Assembly (NCBI RefSeq): GCF_003671765.1
Contig: NZ_QPIB01000012.1
Location: forward strand, 52,758 to 116,757
Source: Xenophilus sp. E41
Lineage (GTDB): Bacteria; Pseudomonadota; Gammaproteobacteria; Burkholderiales; Burkholderiaceae_C
DNA: 64,000 nt
Direction of reading: 5' to 3'
Of the stretch, positions 43,514-51,913 are shown one piece after another (positions within the stretch are counted from its first letter, which is position 1; every line of letters starts with the position of its first letter). The position numbers and the translations under genes are program-made. The notes beneath the pieces are model-generated. The model was not told where the DNA came from. It was given only the letters and a program-made list of their open reading frames with translations, and made no database searches.

Positions 43514-45109
43514 ATGTCTTTTCCAAGCGCTCCTGAACCGCCGCGCCCGCCCTCCGCCACTTCGCGGCGAGGCATGGTGACGAGCCCCCACCCACTGGCG
43601 AGCGAGGCAGGCCTGGAGGTGCTGGCCCAGGGCGGCAACGCCATCGAAGCGGCCATCGCCATTGCAGCCGTGCTGTGCGTCGTGTGCCCGCATTTCACCG
43701 GGCTTGGCGGCGACGGCTTCTGGCTCCTGGCGCAGCCGGGCGCCCCGGCCCGCGGGATCTCGGGCATCGGGCAGGCGGCTGCAGCGGCGCCTGCGCACCC
43801 GGGTCCGATCCCGCTGCGCGGTGGCCCGTCGGCGCTCACCACCGCCGCGGCCGTGGAGAGTTGGGCACGGGCCTTCGACATCTCCGCACGCGACTGGCAC
43901 GGGAGCCAGCGATGGGAGTCGCTGTTCTCCCGCGCCATCGAGCATGCCCAGGAGGGTGTCCCCGTCTCGGCCTCGCAGCGCTTCTGGCGTGAGATGCGGG
44001 CAGCGGAGGTGGGGCGCTGGCACGGCTTCGACGCGGCATTTCCAGGGCAGTTTTCCGAGCAGCGACAACCCGGGCTCGCGCGTACGCTGTCGCTTCTCGC
44101 GGCAAACGGCCCGCGAGAGTTCTACGAGGGCGAGCTGGCGCGCCGCATGGCGGCAGGGCTGCAGGCCGCGGGCTCCCCGCTGACGCTGGACGACATGCGC
44201 CGGACGCAGGCCCGCGAGGTGACGCCTCTGGCCGTGCCGTACCGCGGCGGCACGCTGCTGAGCCTGCCGCCACCCACGCAGGGCTTCGCCACGCTGGAGG
44301 CCATGGGCATCCTGGGCGAGCAGGATTTCTCGGGCATCGCCGAGGGCAGTGCGGAGCATATCCACCGCATGGTCGAGGCGATCAAGCTGGCCTTCATCGA
44401 CCGGGACCGTTTCCTGGCCGACCCGGACTTCGCCGAGGTGCCGGTGGAACGCCTGCTTGGCGCGGCGCACATCCGCCAGCAGGCGGCCCGGGCCCAGGCC
44501 GATGCACGGGCCATGCGCTGGCCTCACACGTTCCGCCAGGGCGATACCGTGTTCTTCGCCGCGGCGGATGCCTCGGGCCGAGGTGCGAGCGTGCTGCAGA
44601 GCATCTATTACGACTGGGGCAGCGGCGTGGTCGCCGGCGACACCGGGGTGCTGTGGCACAACCGCGGCGCGGCCTTCCACCCCGACCCGGCCCACCCCAA
44701 CGGCCTCGCGGGCGGCAAGCGGCCCTTCCACACCCTCAACCCGGTCGTCTACCTGCGCGACGGACGGCCGGCACTCCTGCTGGGCACCCAGGGGGCCGAC
44801 GGGCAGCCGCAGACGCTGGTCGCGCTGCTCACGCGCCTGATCGATTTCGGCCTCGACCCGGCGCAGGCGCTGGCACGGCCCCGCTTCCTGCTCGGGCGGA
44901 CCTTCTCGGACAGCCGCGACAGCCTGAAGCTGGAAGAGGACGCGGGCGCCGACGTGTTCGCATCACTGGCCGCGCGCGGCCACGAGGTGGCGGCCATCCC
45001 GGCGCAGAGCCCGCTGGCGGGCCTGCCCGGCGTCATCCGGCTGGACCGGAACGGCCAACTGACCGGGGCACACGATCCGCGGGGCGACGGCGTGGCCCTC
45101 GGCCTTTAG
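43514..45109 (+). CDS. Gamma-glutamyltransferase-like Ntn hydrolase
   Basis: A 531-residue protein of the GGT fold without signal peptide, so cytoplasmic. RGMVTSPHPLASEAGLEVL and the FTGLGGDGFWLL segment are the standard N-terminal landmarks. Thr345 in GDTVFF occupies the autoprocessing nucleophile position. The protein is nearer to cytoplasmic GGT-like enzymes such as YwrD or oxamate amidohydrolase HpxW than to periplasmic GGT. It follows the TetR gene by 36 nt. With an HpxY-like amidase in the same operon, an oxamate- or ureide-type deamidation is plausible. Confidence 0.85.
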   Translation: MSFPSAPEPPRPPSATSRRGMVTSPHPLASEAGLEVLAQGGNAIEAAIAIAAVLCVVCPHFTGLGGDGFWLLAQPGAPARGISGIGQAAAAAPAHPGPIPLRGGPSALTTAAAVESWARAFDISARDWHGSQRWESLFSRAIEHAQEGVPVSASQRFWREMRAAEVGRWHGFDAAFPGQFSEQRQPGLARTLSLLAANGPREFYEGELARRMAAGLQAAGSPLTLDDMRRTQAREVTPLAVPYRGGTLLSLPPPTQGFATLEAMGILGEQDFSGIAEGSAEHIHRMVEAIKLAFIDRDRFLADPDFAEVPVERLLGAAHIRQQAARAQADARAMRWPHTFRQGDTVFFAAADASGRGASVLQSIYYDWGSGVVAGDTGVLWHNRGAAFHPDPAHPNGLAGGKRPFHTLNPVVYLRDGRPALLLGTQGADGQPQTLVALLTRLIDFGLDPAQALARPRFLLGRTFSDSRDSLKLEEDAGADVFASLAARGHEVAAIPAQSPLAGLPGVIRLDRNGQLTGAHDPRGDGVALGL

Positions 45110-45191
45110 TCAGCGGGGCCAATGGCCCTGGCACGAATGCCTCCGCCAGGGCGGGGCGGACGCAGGGCGTTCAAGACGGGCGCGCGCAAGG

Positions 45192-45479
45192 TCACTGCCG
45201 GGCGTCGTCCACCGGTGCATCGGGCTCGGCTTCGGGACCGCGCAGTTCCTCCACCGCCCGCAGCCGGTGCACCACCAGCTCGTCGATCTCGAGCCGCCGG
45301 ATGCGCGCGCGGCCGACGGCCAGCCGGCCGATCGCCAGGGCGCCGATGGCCAATGCGCCGAGGGCGATCGCGCCCACCGCGACGCTGCCCACGCCGACGG
45401 CGCCGATGGCCTGCGCGCCGGTGGCCCGTGCACCGGTCGCCACGGCGAGCTTCATGCGCAGGGGGTGCAGGTGCTTCAT
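45192..45479 (-). CDS. Pentapeptide-repeat-like protein
   Basis: A 95-residue protein. From about residue 14 it is built of 12-13 consecutive five-residue units of the form A-(I/V/L/T)-G-(A/S/R)-x, for example ATGAR ATGAQ AIGAV then AIGAL AIGRL. The later units become charged (RIRRL EIDEL VVHRL) and the tail is acidic. A strict period of five suggests a small right-handed quadrilateral beta-helix. ATAGGAGCCGCA gives AGGAG at 6-nt spacing for ATG 45479; an extended N-terminus would come from the palindromic element at 45541-45645. Function unknown. Confidence 0.68.
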   Translation of the reverse strand: MKHLHPLRMKLAVATGARATGAQAIGAVGVGSVAVGAIALGALAIGALAIGRLAVGRARIRRLEIDELVVHRLRAVEELRGPEAEPDAPVDDARQ

Positions 45480-45540
45480 TGCGGCTCCTATTTGCAGTGG
45501 CACGCGGGCCTCAGAAGCTGGGAATGAATTCGACGTGGCC

Positions 45541-45645
45541 GAGCGGGCTGCGAAAACGCGTCCAATCAAGGCGCAAAGCGCAGCCATGGCTCGCGCTATG
45601 GCGAGCATTTGCAACGCAGAGTGGGCGTGTTTTGGCAGGTCGAGC
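45541..45645. repeat. Long imperfect palindromic intergenic element
   Basis: CTGCGAAAACGCGTCC (45548-45563) pairs imperfectly with GGGCGTGTTTTGGCAG (45623-45638). Inside, GCAAA and TTTGC flank further GC-rich dyads including AGCCATGGCT. The 100-nt structure sits alone in the gap between two minus-strand genes and resembles a MITE or REP-like element. No coding potential is visible. Confidence 0.55.
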
Positions 45646-45672
45646 GGGCATGGCTGATTCGTTCACAGCTTC

Positions 45673-46461
45673 TCAGGCCCCGTGGCACTTCTTGTACTTC
45701 TTTCCGCTGCCGCAGGGGCAGGGGTCGTTACGCCCCGGCTCGTCGGCCTTGCGCAGGGCCTCCACGCGCGGGCCCAGGCTGCGCCACAGCTGGCGCAGGT
45801 CGTACACGGCCCAGATGGCCTCGCCGAAGTCGTCCAGGCGCTCCTGGCTGACGGTGGGCGGGCCGTCCTCGCTGTACATCGACAGCGCCGGCGGCGCGGT
45901 GTCGTCGCTGGCCAGCACCTCGATGGCCTCGAGGGCGTCGGCCAGCATGGCGGCGACGTCCTTGTCGCGCGGCGGCGCCCAGTCGTCGGACCATTGCTCG
46001 ACGGCCGCGAGGAAGCCCAGCGCCCAGACCTGCCCGAAGGACGGGATCTCGGCTTCGGGCGCTTCGGCGCGCTCCTCGGGCGGCAGGGCGGCGATGGCGC
46101 CGCGCAAATCGAGGCATTCGGGCTGGAAGGCGCGCTCGTCGTCCAGCGCCTCGATGTTGGGCGCATCGAGGGCGGCCTGGATCTCGTGCCAGCGCCGCTT
46201 CCAGCGCCAGACGAATTCCATGTGCTGCGCCGGGGAGAAGCCGGCGCCGAAGAGGGCCGGCCAGTACTCGGTCGGCTCGATCGGGCGGCGGGTGCAGACC
46301 AGCGCCGTCATGAAACCGTCGCAGAACTCCCACTGCGGCACGTCCTCGTCGTGCTCGCGCATGGCGTCGAGGGCGTCGTCGAGGGCATCGAAATCCTCGG
46401 GCTTGAGCGGTGGCAGGGCCGCCTCGGCGGCGGTGGGAAGGGGGGCGGAGGATTCGGTCAT
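45673..46461 (-). CDS. YecA/UPF0149 protein with SEC-C zinc motif
   Basis: A 262-residue cytoplasmic protein. The N-terminal two-thirds is an alpha-helical UPF0149 domain ([18 protein letters not shown], ending in [17 protein letters not shown]). The C-terminus carries the SEC-C motif [17 protein letters not shown], the Cys-x-Cys-x8-Cys-His zinc site also found at the end of SecA, which binds ribosomes. A link to protein translation or export is therefore possible. It is divergent from the FMN protein gene at 46526. Confidence 0.92.
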   Translation of the reverse strand: MTESSAPLPTAAEAALPPLKPEDFDALDDALDAMREHDEDVPQWEFCDGFMTALVCTRRPIEPTEYWPALFGAGFSPAQHMEFVWRWKRRWHEIQAALDAPNIEALDDERAFQPECLDLRGAIAALPPEERAEAPEAEIPSFGQVWALGFLAAVEQWSDDWAPPRDKDVAAMLADALEAIEVLASDDTAPPALSMYSEDGPPTVSQERLDDFGEAIWAVYDLRQLWRSLGPRVEALRKADEPGRNDPCPCGSGKKYKKCHGA

Positions 46462-46525
46462 GGGATGGGCGGGTGGACGACCCTATGATGCCCCACCCGC
46501 GGGAGAGACACGAGAGGACGAGCCC

Positions 46526-48148
46526 ATGACGACGCTTTTTCCGGCACGCTACACCGCCTTCGCCCTGTGCGTCGCCGGGCTGGTGGCGAGCGTGGCCGCC
46601 GCGCTGCTGATGCCGCACGCCTGGGCGGCCTGGGTCGCCACCGGCCTGTTCGCGGTGCTCACGGCCACCGGCGTGCACGACGTGCGCCAGCAGCGCCACG
46701 CCATCCTGCGCAACTACCCGGTCATCGGCCACCTGCGCTTCCTGCTCGAATACATCCGCCCGGAGATGCGGCAGTACTTCATCGAGAGCGACACCGAGGC
46801 CTCGCCCTTCTCGCGCGCCCAGCGCTCGCTGGTGTACCAGCGCGCCAAGGGCGACCCCGACAACCGGCCCTTCGGCACGCAGCTGAACGTGAGCCTGGCC
46901 GGCTACGAGTGGATCAACCACTCCATGCAGCCGACGCAGATCGGCAGCCACGACTTCCGCATCACCATCGGCGAAGGCTGCGCGCAGCCCTACAGCGCGA
47001 GCGTGTTCAACATCTCGGCGATGAGTTTCGGCTCGCTCTCGGCCAACGCGATCATGGCGCTGAACCTGGGCGCCAAGCTGGGCCACTTCGCGCACGACAC
47101 GGGCGAGGGCTCGATCAGCCGCCACCACCGCGTGCACGGCGGCGACCTGATCTGGGAGATCGGCTCGGGCTACTTCGGCTGCCGCGACGAGCGCGGCCGC
47201 TTCAGCGAGGAGCGCTTCATCGAGAACGCGCGCGACCCGCAGGTGAAGATGGTCGAGATCAAGCTCAGCCAGGGCGCCAAGCCGGGCCACGGCGGCGTGC
47301 TGCCGGGCCCGAAGGTCACGCCCGAGATCGCCGCCGCGCGCGGCGTGCCGGTGGGGGTGGACTGCATCTCGCCCTCGTCGCACAGCGCGTTCTCCACGCC
47401 CGTCGAGATGATGCACTTCGTCGCCCGGCTGCGCGAGCTCTCGGGCGGCAAGCCCACCGGCTTCAAGCTGTGCATCGGCCACCCGTGGGAATGGTTCGCC
47501 ATCGTCAAGGCGATGCTGGCAACGGGCATCACGCCGGACTTCATCGTCGTCGACGGCGCCGAGGGCGGCACGGGGGCCGCTCCGGTGGAGTTCTCCGACC
47601 ACGTGGGTGCGCCGCTGCAGGACGGCTTGCTGCTGGTGCACAACACGCTGATCGGCACCGGCCTGCGCGGGCGCATCAAGCTGGGCTGCGCCGGCAAGGT
47701 GATCACCGCCTTCGACGTCGCGCGCATGATGGCGCTGGGCGCCGACTGGTGCAACGCGGCACGCGGATTCATGATGGCGCTGGGCTGCATCCAGGCCCAG
47801 ACCTGCCACACCGGCCACTGCCCCACCGGCGTGACCACGCAGGACCCGAAGCGCCAGCAGGCGCTGGTGGTGCCCAACAAGGCCGACCGCGTGCACAACC
47901 TGCACCGCAGCACGCTGCACGCGCTGGCCGAGCTGGTGCAGGCCGCCGGGCTGGACCATCCGCAGCAGATCACGGCCCACCACATCGTGCGGCGCATCTC
48001 CGACACCGAGGTGCGGCAGCTGTCCAACCTCATCATGCAGGTGCAGCCCGGTGCGTTGCTGGGGCCGCTGGACGCGCAGCACAATGTGTTCCGCATGTAC
48101 TGGCCGATCGCCAGCGCCGACAGTTTCCAGCCCACCGCCGTGGCATGA
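46526..48148 (+). CDS. Membrane-anchored FMN glutamate-synthase-like protein
   Basis: A 540-residue protein with two N-terminal hydrophobic helices (about 10-30 and 34-50), then a GltS/Glu_synthase TIM barrel. FNISAMSFGSLSANAI, SQGAKPGHGGVLPG and DGAEGGTGAAP mark the FMN site, and CIQAQTCHTGHCPTG supplies the C-x5-C-x4-C cysteines of the 3Fe-4S cluster. It has no amidotransferase domain, so it cannot use glutamine like GltB; electron acceptor and substrate are unknown. GAGGACGAGCCC before the ATG gives a plausible ribosome site. Confidence 0.9.
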   Translation: MTTLFPARYTAFALCVAGLVASVAAALLMPHAWAAWVATGLFAVLTATGVHDVRQQRHAILRNYPVIGHLRFLLEYIRPEMRQYFIESDTEASPFSRAQRSLVYQRAKGDPDNRPFGTQLNVSLAGYEWINHSMQPTQIGSHDFRITIGEGCAQPYSASVFNISAMSFGSLSANAIMALNLGAKLGHFAHDTGEGSISRHHRVHGGDLIWEIGSGYFGCRDERGRFSEERFIENARDPQVKMVEIKLSQGAKPGHGGVLPGPKVTPEIAAARGVPVGVDCISPSSHSAFSTPVEMMHFVARLRELSGGKPTGFKLCIGHPWEWFAIVKAMLATGITPDFIVVDGAEGGTGAAPVEFSDHVGAPLQDGLLLVHNTLIGTGLRGRIKLGCAGKVITAFDVARMMALGADWCNAARGFMMALGCIQAQTCHTGHCPTGVTTQDPKRQQALVVPNKADRVHNLHRSTLHALAELVQAAGLDHPQQITAHHIVRRISDTEVRQLSNLIMQVQPGALLGPLDAQHNVFRMYWPIASADSFQPTAVA

Positions 48149-48206
48149 CGCCGACCGACGCTTCTTCCCTTTCCCGCCAGCCGCTCGAAGGCATCGCACG
48201 CGCACC

Positions 48207-49112
48207 ATGAATCCGCTGAAGAACCGGTCGTCGCGCATGCAGGCCCGCCGCAGCGCCGCCTCCGCGCCCAGCCCGCTCACGGCGGCCGGCGACATTCCTG
48301 CCGCGCCTGCGCCGGGCGACTACGCGGCCTTCCTGCGCAGCGCGCTGCCGCAGCAGACGCGCGGCGTGGCCAGCCACCGGCTGGGCGGCGAGCGGGTGTG
48401 GCTCAAGCGCGCCGGCCCGCGGCACAGCCTGTTTCGCTACCGGCTGCTGGCCTTGCTCTCGCGCGCGTTCCGGCTCGACGTGCTGACGCCCGTGCCCAAC
48501 CTGGGCGGCGAGGCGGCCATCGCCACCGAGGCGCAGCGCCTGCGCTCGCTGGCCGAGGCGGGCGTGCGCGTGCCGCGGGTGCTGGCGCAGCAGGCCGACG
48601 GCCTCCTGATCTCCGACATGGGCCAGGGCGGGCGCGCCGCGGTGGTGCTCAACGAGCGGCTCGATCACGCCGCGGCGAGCGGCCCGGCCGCGCTGCTGGC
48701 CGTCTGGCGCGAGGGGCTGGACGCCATCGCCGCCGTGCATGCGCGCGATGCCTACCTGAGCCAGGCCTTCTCGCGCAACCTGATGCACTGCCCCGACGGC
48801 GGGATCGGCTTCATCGATTTCGAGGACGACCCGGGCGCCACCCTGACGCTGGCCGAATGCCAGACGCGCGACTGGCTGAGCTACCTGCATTCGACGGCGC
48901 TGCTGGTGCATGCCTCTGCACCGCGCGCCGGCGCCGAGCACTGGCATGCGGCACTGGCGGGCGCCGACGCGTCGGTGCGCGAGCGCATCGCCCATGCGGC
49001 CCAGCGCATGCGCTGGCTGCGCCACCTGCCCAAGGGCCGCCGCTGGGGGCGCGACACGCAGCGCGTGCGCGCCGTGGCGCGGCTGCTGGCCCAGTGGCAC
49101 CTGGCAAACTGA
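48207..49112 (+). CDS. Kinase-like protein (LPS-kinase/BUD32-like fold)
   Basis: A 301-residue protein. GGERVWLKRAG holds a likely ATP-binding lysine, GLLISDMGQGGRAA the hinge, and a catalytic-loop-like segment SRNLMHCPDGGIGFIDFEDDPG contains the Asn and DFE metal site. The usual HxD is replaced by a divergent segment (YLSQAFSRN), so activity is uncertain. A basic Ala-rich N-terminus precedes the fold. It follows the FMN protein gene by 58 nt on the same strand and is likely co-transcribed. The substrate could be a lipid or sugar. Confidence 0.68.
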   Translation: MNPLKNRSSRMQARRSAASAPSPLTAAGDIPAAPAPGDYAAFLRSALPQQTRGVASHRLGGERVWLKRAGPRHSLFRYRLLALLSRAFRLDVLTPVPNLGGEAAIATEAQRLRSLAEAGVRVPRVLAQQADGLLISDMGQGGRAAVVLNERLDHAAASGPAALLAVWREGLDAIAAVHARDAYLSQAFSRNLMHCPDGGIGFIDFEDDPGATLTLAECQTRDWLSYLHSTALLVHASAPRAGAEHWHAALAGADASVRERIAHAAQRMRWLRHLPKGRRWGRDTQRVRAVARLLAQWHLAN

Positions 49113-49125
49113 ACGCCAGGGCGGC

Positions 49126-49488
49126 TCAGCGCGCCGTGGGCTGCAGGTCGGAACTGCGCGTCAGCTCCACGCCGTCGACCACCATGGTCCAGCGCCCGTT
49201 CGCCTCGCGGGGCGGACGCGTGACGACGAAGGTGCTCTTCATGGGCCCGAGGCCGACGTCGAAGTTGTCGCCGGCAAAGCCTTGCAGCGGGCCGTTGACC
49301 GAGGTCGTCACCCCGCCCTTGATCCGCTCGTAGCGCACCGAGCCGTCCTGCGTGATGAGCAGGTACATCGCCGGTTGCGTCCACTCGCCGACGTAGGCGA
49401 CCTTGTCGGGCGGCACCGGCTTGCCGCAGGCGGCGAGCGCGGCGGCCAGGGCCAGGACGGCGAATCCACGAAGACAGCGTGCGGGCAT
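49126..49488 (-). CDS. Small lipoprotein
   Basis: A 120-residue lipoprotein. The signal peptide ends in the lipobox LAAC with Cys21 as the lipidated residue, followed by GKPVPPDKVAYVGEW. The mature part is beta-strand-rich: MYLLITQDGSVRYERI, FDVGLGPMKSTFVV and WTMVVDGVELTR, typical of small periplasmic beta domains. It is convergent with the kinase-like gene. Function unknown. Confidence 0.8.
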   Translation of the reverse strand: MPARCLRGFAVLALAAALAACGKPVPPDKVAYVGEWTQPAMYLLITQDGSVRYERIKGGVTTSVNGPLQGFAGDNFDVGLGPMKSTFVVTRPPREANGRWTMVVDGVELTRSSDLQPTAR

Positions 49489-49549
49489 GCGATAACCTCC
49501 GCGGCGCATCCTAGCCACCGCCTTGGGCCGGGCGAAGTGGCCGGAAGCT

Positions 49550-50335
49550 CTAGGCCGCGCGTCGCAGGGCGCGGCTGCGCGCCTCCAGCCCGCGCAGCAG
49601 CACGTCGATCCAGGCCTCGAAGCCGCCGTCGAGCGGCTGCGTCCGCCCGTCGGTCCAGCGCAGCAGGAAGGCCCGGTTGCGCAGCGCGTCGAGCCGGCCG
49701 GCCAGGTGCGGGTGCCGCCCTGCGTCCACCGCATCGATCTGCGCACGGCAGGCCTCGGCCCAGGCCTCGCCCGCCCCGGCGGGCGCGGTCGACAGCTCCA
49801 GCGTCGCGAAGCCGCACAGCGCGGCCACCACGACGTTGAAGGCATCGACCAGCGCCTCGCCCTCGAAGCGCGCCTGCTCGAGCGCGACGACGATGTGCTC
49901 GAGCAGCGGTGCGTCGAAGGCCGCGTTGTAGGCCAGTTCGCTCGCCACCACCGGCGCCAGGTGCGGATGGGCGCGCAGCGCAGCCCGAAAGGCCACCAGC
50001 AGCGCGCGCAGGCGTGCCTGCCAGGTCAACGGCTCCTGCGAAGGCACCGCGGCGGCGACGCCCTCCAGCGCCAGCGCGATGACGCCCGACACCAACGCGT
50101 CGCGGTTGGGCACGTGCCAGTACAACGCGGCCGGCGCCACCTTCAGCGTGGCGGCCAGCGCGCGGATGTTGAAGGCCGCCAGGCCCTGGTCGTCGATGAG
50201 GGCCAGCGCCGCCTGCAGGATGCGGTCACGGCCCAGCGCGGTGTCGGCCGCCGCGCGCGCCTCGCCCTTGCGCGGGCGCCCCGGGCCGGGTCGGACGGGG
50301 ACGAAACGGCGGGCAGCAGGACGCGAGGAGGCCAT
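49550..50335 (-). CDS. TetR-family regulator divergent from an aminotransferase
   Basis: A 261-residue TetR protein. A basic N-terminus (RPGPGRPRKGEAR) precedes the helix-turn-helix, whose recognition part is IRALAATLKVAPAALYWHVPNRDAL. The C-terminal domain is of the TetR_C type with ends near WIDVLLRGLEARS. I chose ATG 50335; a TTG at 50368 is less likely because it falls inside the operator. A -10 element TAGAAT at 50346-50341 puts the transcription start at or within a base or two of this ATG, so the mRNA would be leaderless. Confidence 0.85.
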   Translation of the reverse strand: MASSRPAARRFVPVRPGPGRPRKGEARAAADTALGRDRILQAALALIDDQGLAAFNIRALAATLKVAPAALYWHVPNRDALVSGVIALALEGVAAAVPSQEPLTWQARLRALLVAFRAALRAHPHLAPVVASELAYNAAFDAPLLEHIVVALEQARFEGEALVDAFNVVVAALCGFATLELSTAPAGAGEAWAEACRAQIDAVDAGRHPHLAGRLDALRNRAFLLRWTDGRTQPLDGGFEAWIDVLLRGLEARSRALRRAA

Positions 50336-50340
50336 GCGCG

Positions 50341-50403
50341 ATTCTAGGCACGCCTGATCAACGTTCAATATTTATTGAACAACGATCAATTAAAAGGCAT
50401 GAT
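50341..50403. promoter_or_regulatory. Divergent promoters over a 34-nt palindrome
   Basis: GTTCAATATTTATTGAAC (50363-50380) is a perfect dyad, extended by TGATC (50355-50359) and GATCA (50384-50388) around the same centre. On the minus strand TTGAAC (50368-50363), 16 nt, TAGAAT (50346-50341) makes the TetR promoter. On the plus strand TTGAAC (50375-50380), 17 nt, CATGAT (50398-50403) makes the aminotransferase promoter. The operator covers both -35 boxes, so the TetR protein likely represses both genes. Confidence 0.68.
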
Positions 50404-50435
50404 CGGGCCCATCGTTCTGTCTGGAGATGATCGCC

Positions 50436-51356
50436 ATGGCCCTGCCTCCCCTTCCCACCGCCGGCCAGTTCGAAGGCGGCTGCGCCTTCGCCGAAGGCGC
50501 CTTCGTGCCCCTGTCCGAAGCGAAGATCTCGCTCTTCGACTGGGGCTTCACGCGCTCCGATGCCACCTACGACGTGGCCAGCACTTGGCAAGGCGCGTTC
50601 TTCCGGCTCGACACCCACATGGACCGCTTCTTCTCCAGCCTGGAGAAGATGCGCATGTCGATCCCCTACAGCCGCGAGGAGCTGCGTGCCATCCTGCACG
50701 GCTGCGTACGCGGCGCGGGCCTGCAGGACGCCTACGTGGCGATGGTGTGCACGCGCGGCGTGCCGCCCAAGGGCGCCCGCGACCCGCGCCTGGCGAGCAA
50801 CCGCTTCTACGCCTACGCCCTGCCCTACGTGTGGATCGCACCGCCCGAGAAGCAGCGCGAGGGCATCGACCTGCACATCAGCGAACGCGTGCGCATTGCG
50901 CCCGAGTCGGTCGACCCGACGGTCAAGAACTACCACTGGATGGACCTGGTGCAGTCCCTCTTCGACGCCTACGACCGCGGCCGCGACACCAGCTGCGTGG
51001 TCGATGCACAAGGCAACCTGGCCGAGGGACCGGGCTTCAATGTCTTCATCGTCAAGAACGGCGAGGTGCGCACCGCGGACCGCGGCGTGCTCGAGGGTGT
51101 GTCGCGACGCACCGCACTCGAGCTGTGCAAGCGCCTGGGCATCCCGGTGCGCGTCGCGCCGCTGCCCGTGGCGGACGTGCGCGCGGCCGACGAGGTTTTT
51201 CTCACCTCCACCGGCGGCGGCATCCTGCCGATCGCCAAGCTGGACGGCGTGCCGCTGCCGCAGTTCCCGGGGCCGGTCAGCGAGCGGCTGCATGCCGCCT
51301 ACTGGGCGATGCGCGACGAAGCGGCGTACCGCGACGTGGTGGACTACGGGCGCTGA
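50436..51356 (+). CDS. Class IV PLP aminotransferase
   Basis: A 306-residue fold-type IV enzyme. The PLP-binding lysine is Lys164 in PTVKNYHWMD. SLFDWGFTRSDATYDV, EGPGFNVFIV and LTSTGGGILPI are the cofactor and phosphate-cup segments. The pattern fits branched-chain or D-amino-acid/R-selective amine transaminases; the exact specificity is not readable. CTGGAG at 9-nt spacing supports ATG 50436 over the ATG at 50427. It is divergent from the TetR gene and probably induced when its ligand is present. Confidence 0.9.
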   Translation: MALPPLPTAGQFEGGCAFAEGAFVPLSEAKISLFDWGFTRSDATYDVASTWQGAFFRLDTHMDRFFSSLEKMRMSIPYSREELRAILHGCVRGAGLQDAYVAMVCTRGVPPKGARDPRLASNRFYAYALPYVWIAPPEKQREGIDLHISERVRIAPESVDPTVKNYHWMDLVQSLFDAYDRGRDTSCVVDAQGNLAEGPGFNVFIVKNGEVRTADRGVLEGVSRRTALELCKRLGIPVRVAPLPVADVRAADEVFLTSTGGGILPIAKLDGVPLPQFPGPVSERLHAAYWAMRDEAAYRDVVDYGR

Positions 51357-51913
51357 GCGCCGGGGGTGTCGTCGGTCAGCAGCAGGCCCATCACCCACTC
51401 GTCCACGTAGTGCGCCTGATCGGCGCGCTTGTAGAACTGCCGCAGGGTGCCCTCGTGCACGAAGCCCAGCTTGGCGTAGAAGCGCAGGGCACGCGGGTTG
51501 TCGGCCTCGGCATACAGCTCGACACGGCGCACGCCCTCGGCGCGCAGGCGGGCGATGGCATCGGCCAGCATGGCGCCGGCGATGCCCTGGCCGTGGCGGC
51601 GCGGATCGACGGCCAGCGTGCCGAGCAGCACGACGTGGCTCACGCGGCCGGGGTAGCGCGTGGTGCGGTAGAAGCCCGCGACCTCGCCGCCATCCAACGT
51701 CCACACATGGAAGCTGCGGCTCGCGAGCAGCTCGTCGTACACCGGGACGAAGGCCTCGGGCGGCATCGGCTCGTAGGTGAGGTAGGGCGTGACCTCGGGA
51801 TGGCTGTAGATCGCGAAGACGGCATCGCGGTCGGCGGAGTGGCCAGGCGTCGCAGGGCGGTCTCCTTCAAGCGGGCTGTGCCGCGGGCGCGTAGCAGGAG
51901 GCGGCCACGACAC
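51344..51913 (-). CDS. GNAT acetyltransferase overlapping PIN gene
   Basis: A 189-residue protein whose GNAT core begins near ADRDAVFAIYSHPEV (residue 28) and has RRHGQGIAGAMLADAIA for acetyl-CoA binding and NPRALRFYAKLGF near the end. The only in-frame start is GTG 51913, which overlaps the PIN gene by 47 nt; the residues before the core are not acetyltransferase-like. A GAAGGAG precedes the core, but in this frame no start codon follows it, so either the GTG is used or the start region has changed. Its stop also overlaps the aminotransferase end by 13 nt. Confidence 0.78.
   Translation of the reverse strand: MSWPPPATRPRHSPLEGDRPATPGHSADRDAVFAIYSHPEVTPYLTYEPMPPEAFVPVYDELLASRSFHVWTLDGGEVAGFYRTTRYPGRVSHVVLLGTLAVDPRRHGQGIAGAMLADAIARLRAEGVRRVELYAEADNPRALRFYAKLGFVHEGTLRQFYKRADQAHYVDEWVMGLLLTDDTPGAQRP

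Noticed and set aside
43514-45109. GGT-like protein as an inactive homologue
   Set aside because: A Thr (345) is present at the nucleophile position in GDTVFF, so autoprocessing is possible.
49550-49560. TAGGCCGCGCG at the end of the TetR gene as another copy of the shared motif
   Set aside because: The sequence is the stop codon and last codons of the gene; it has no promoter position for a neighbouring gene.
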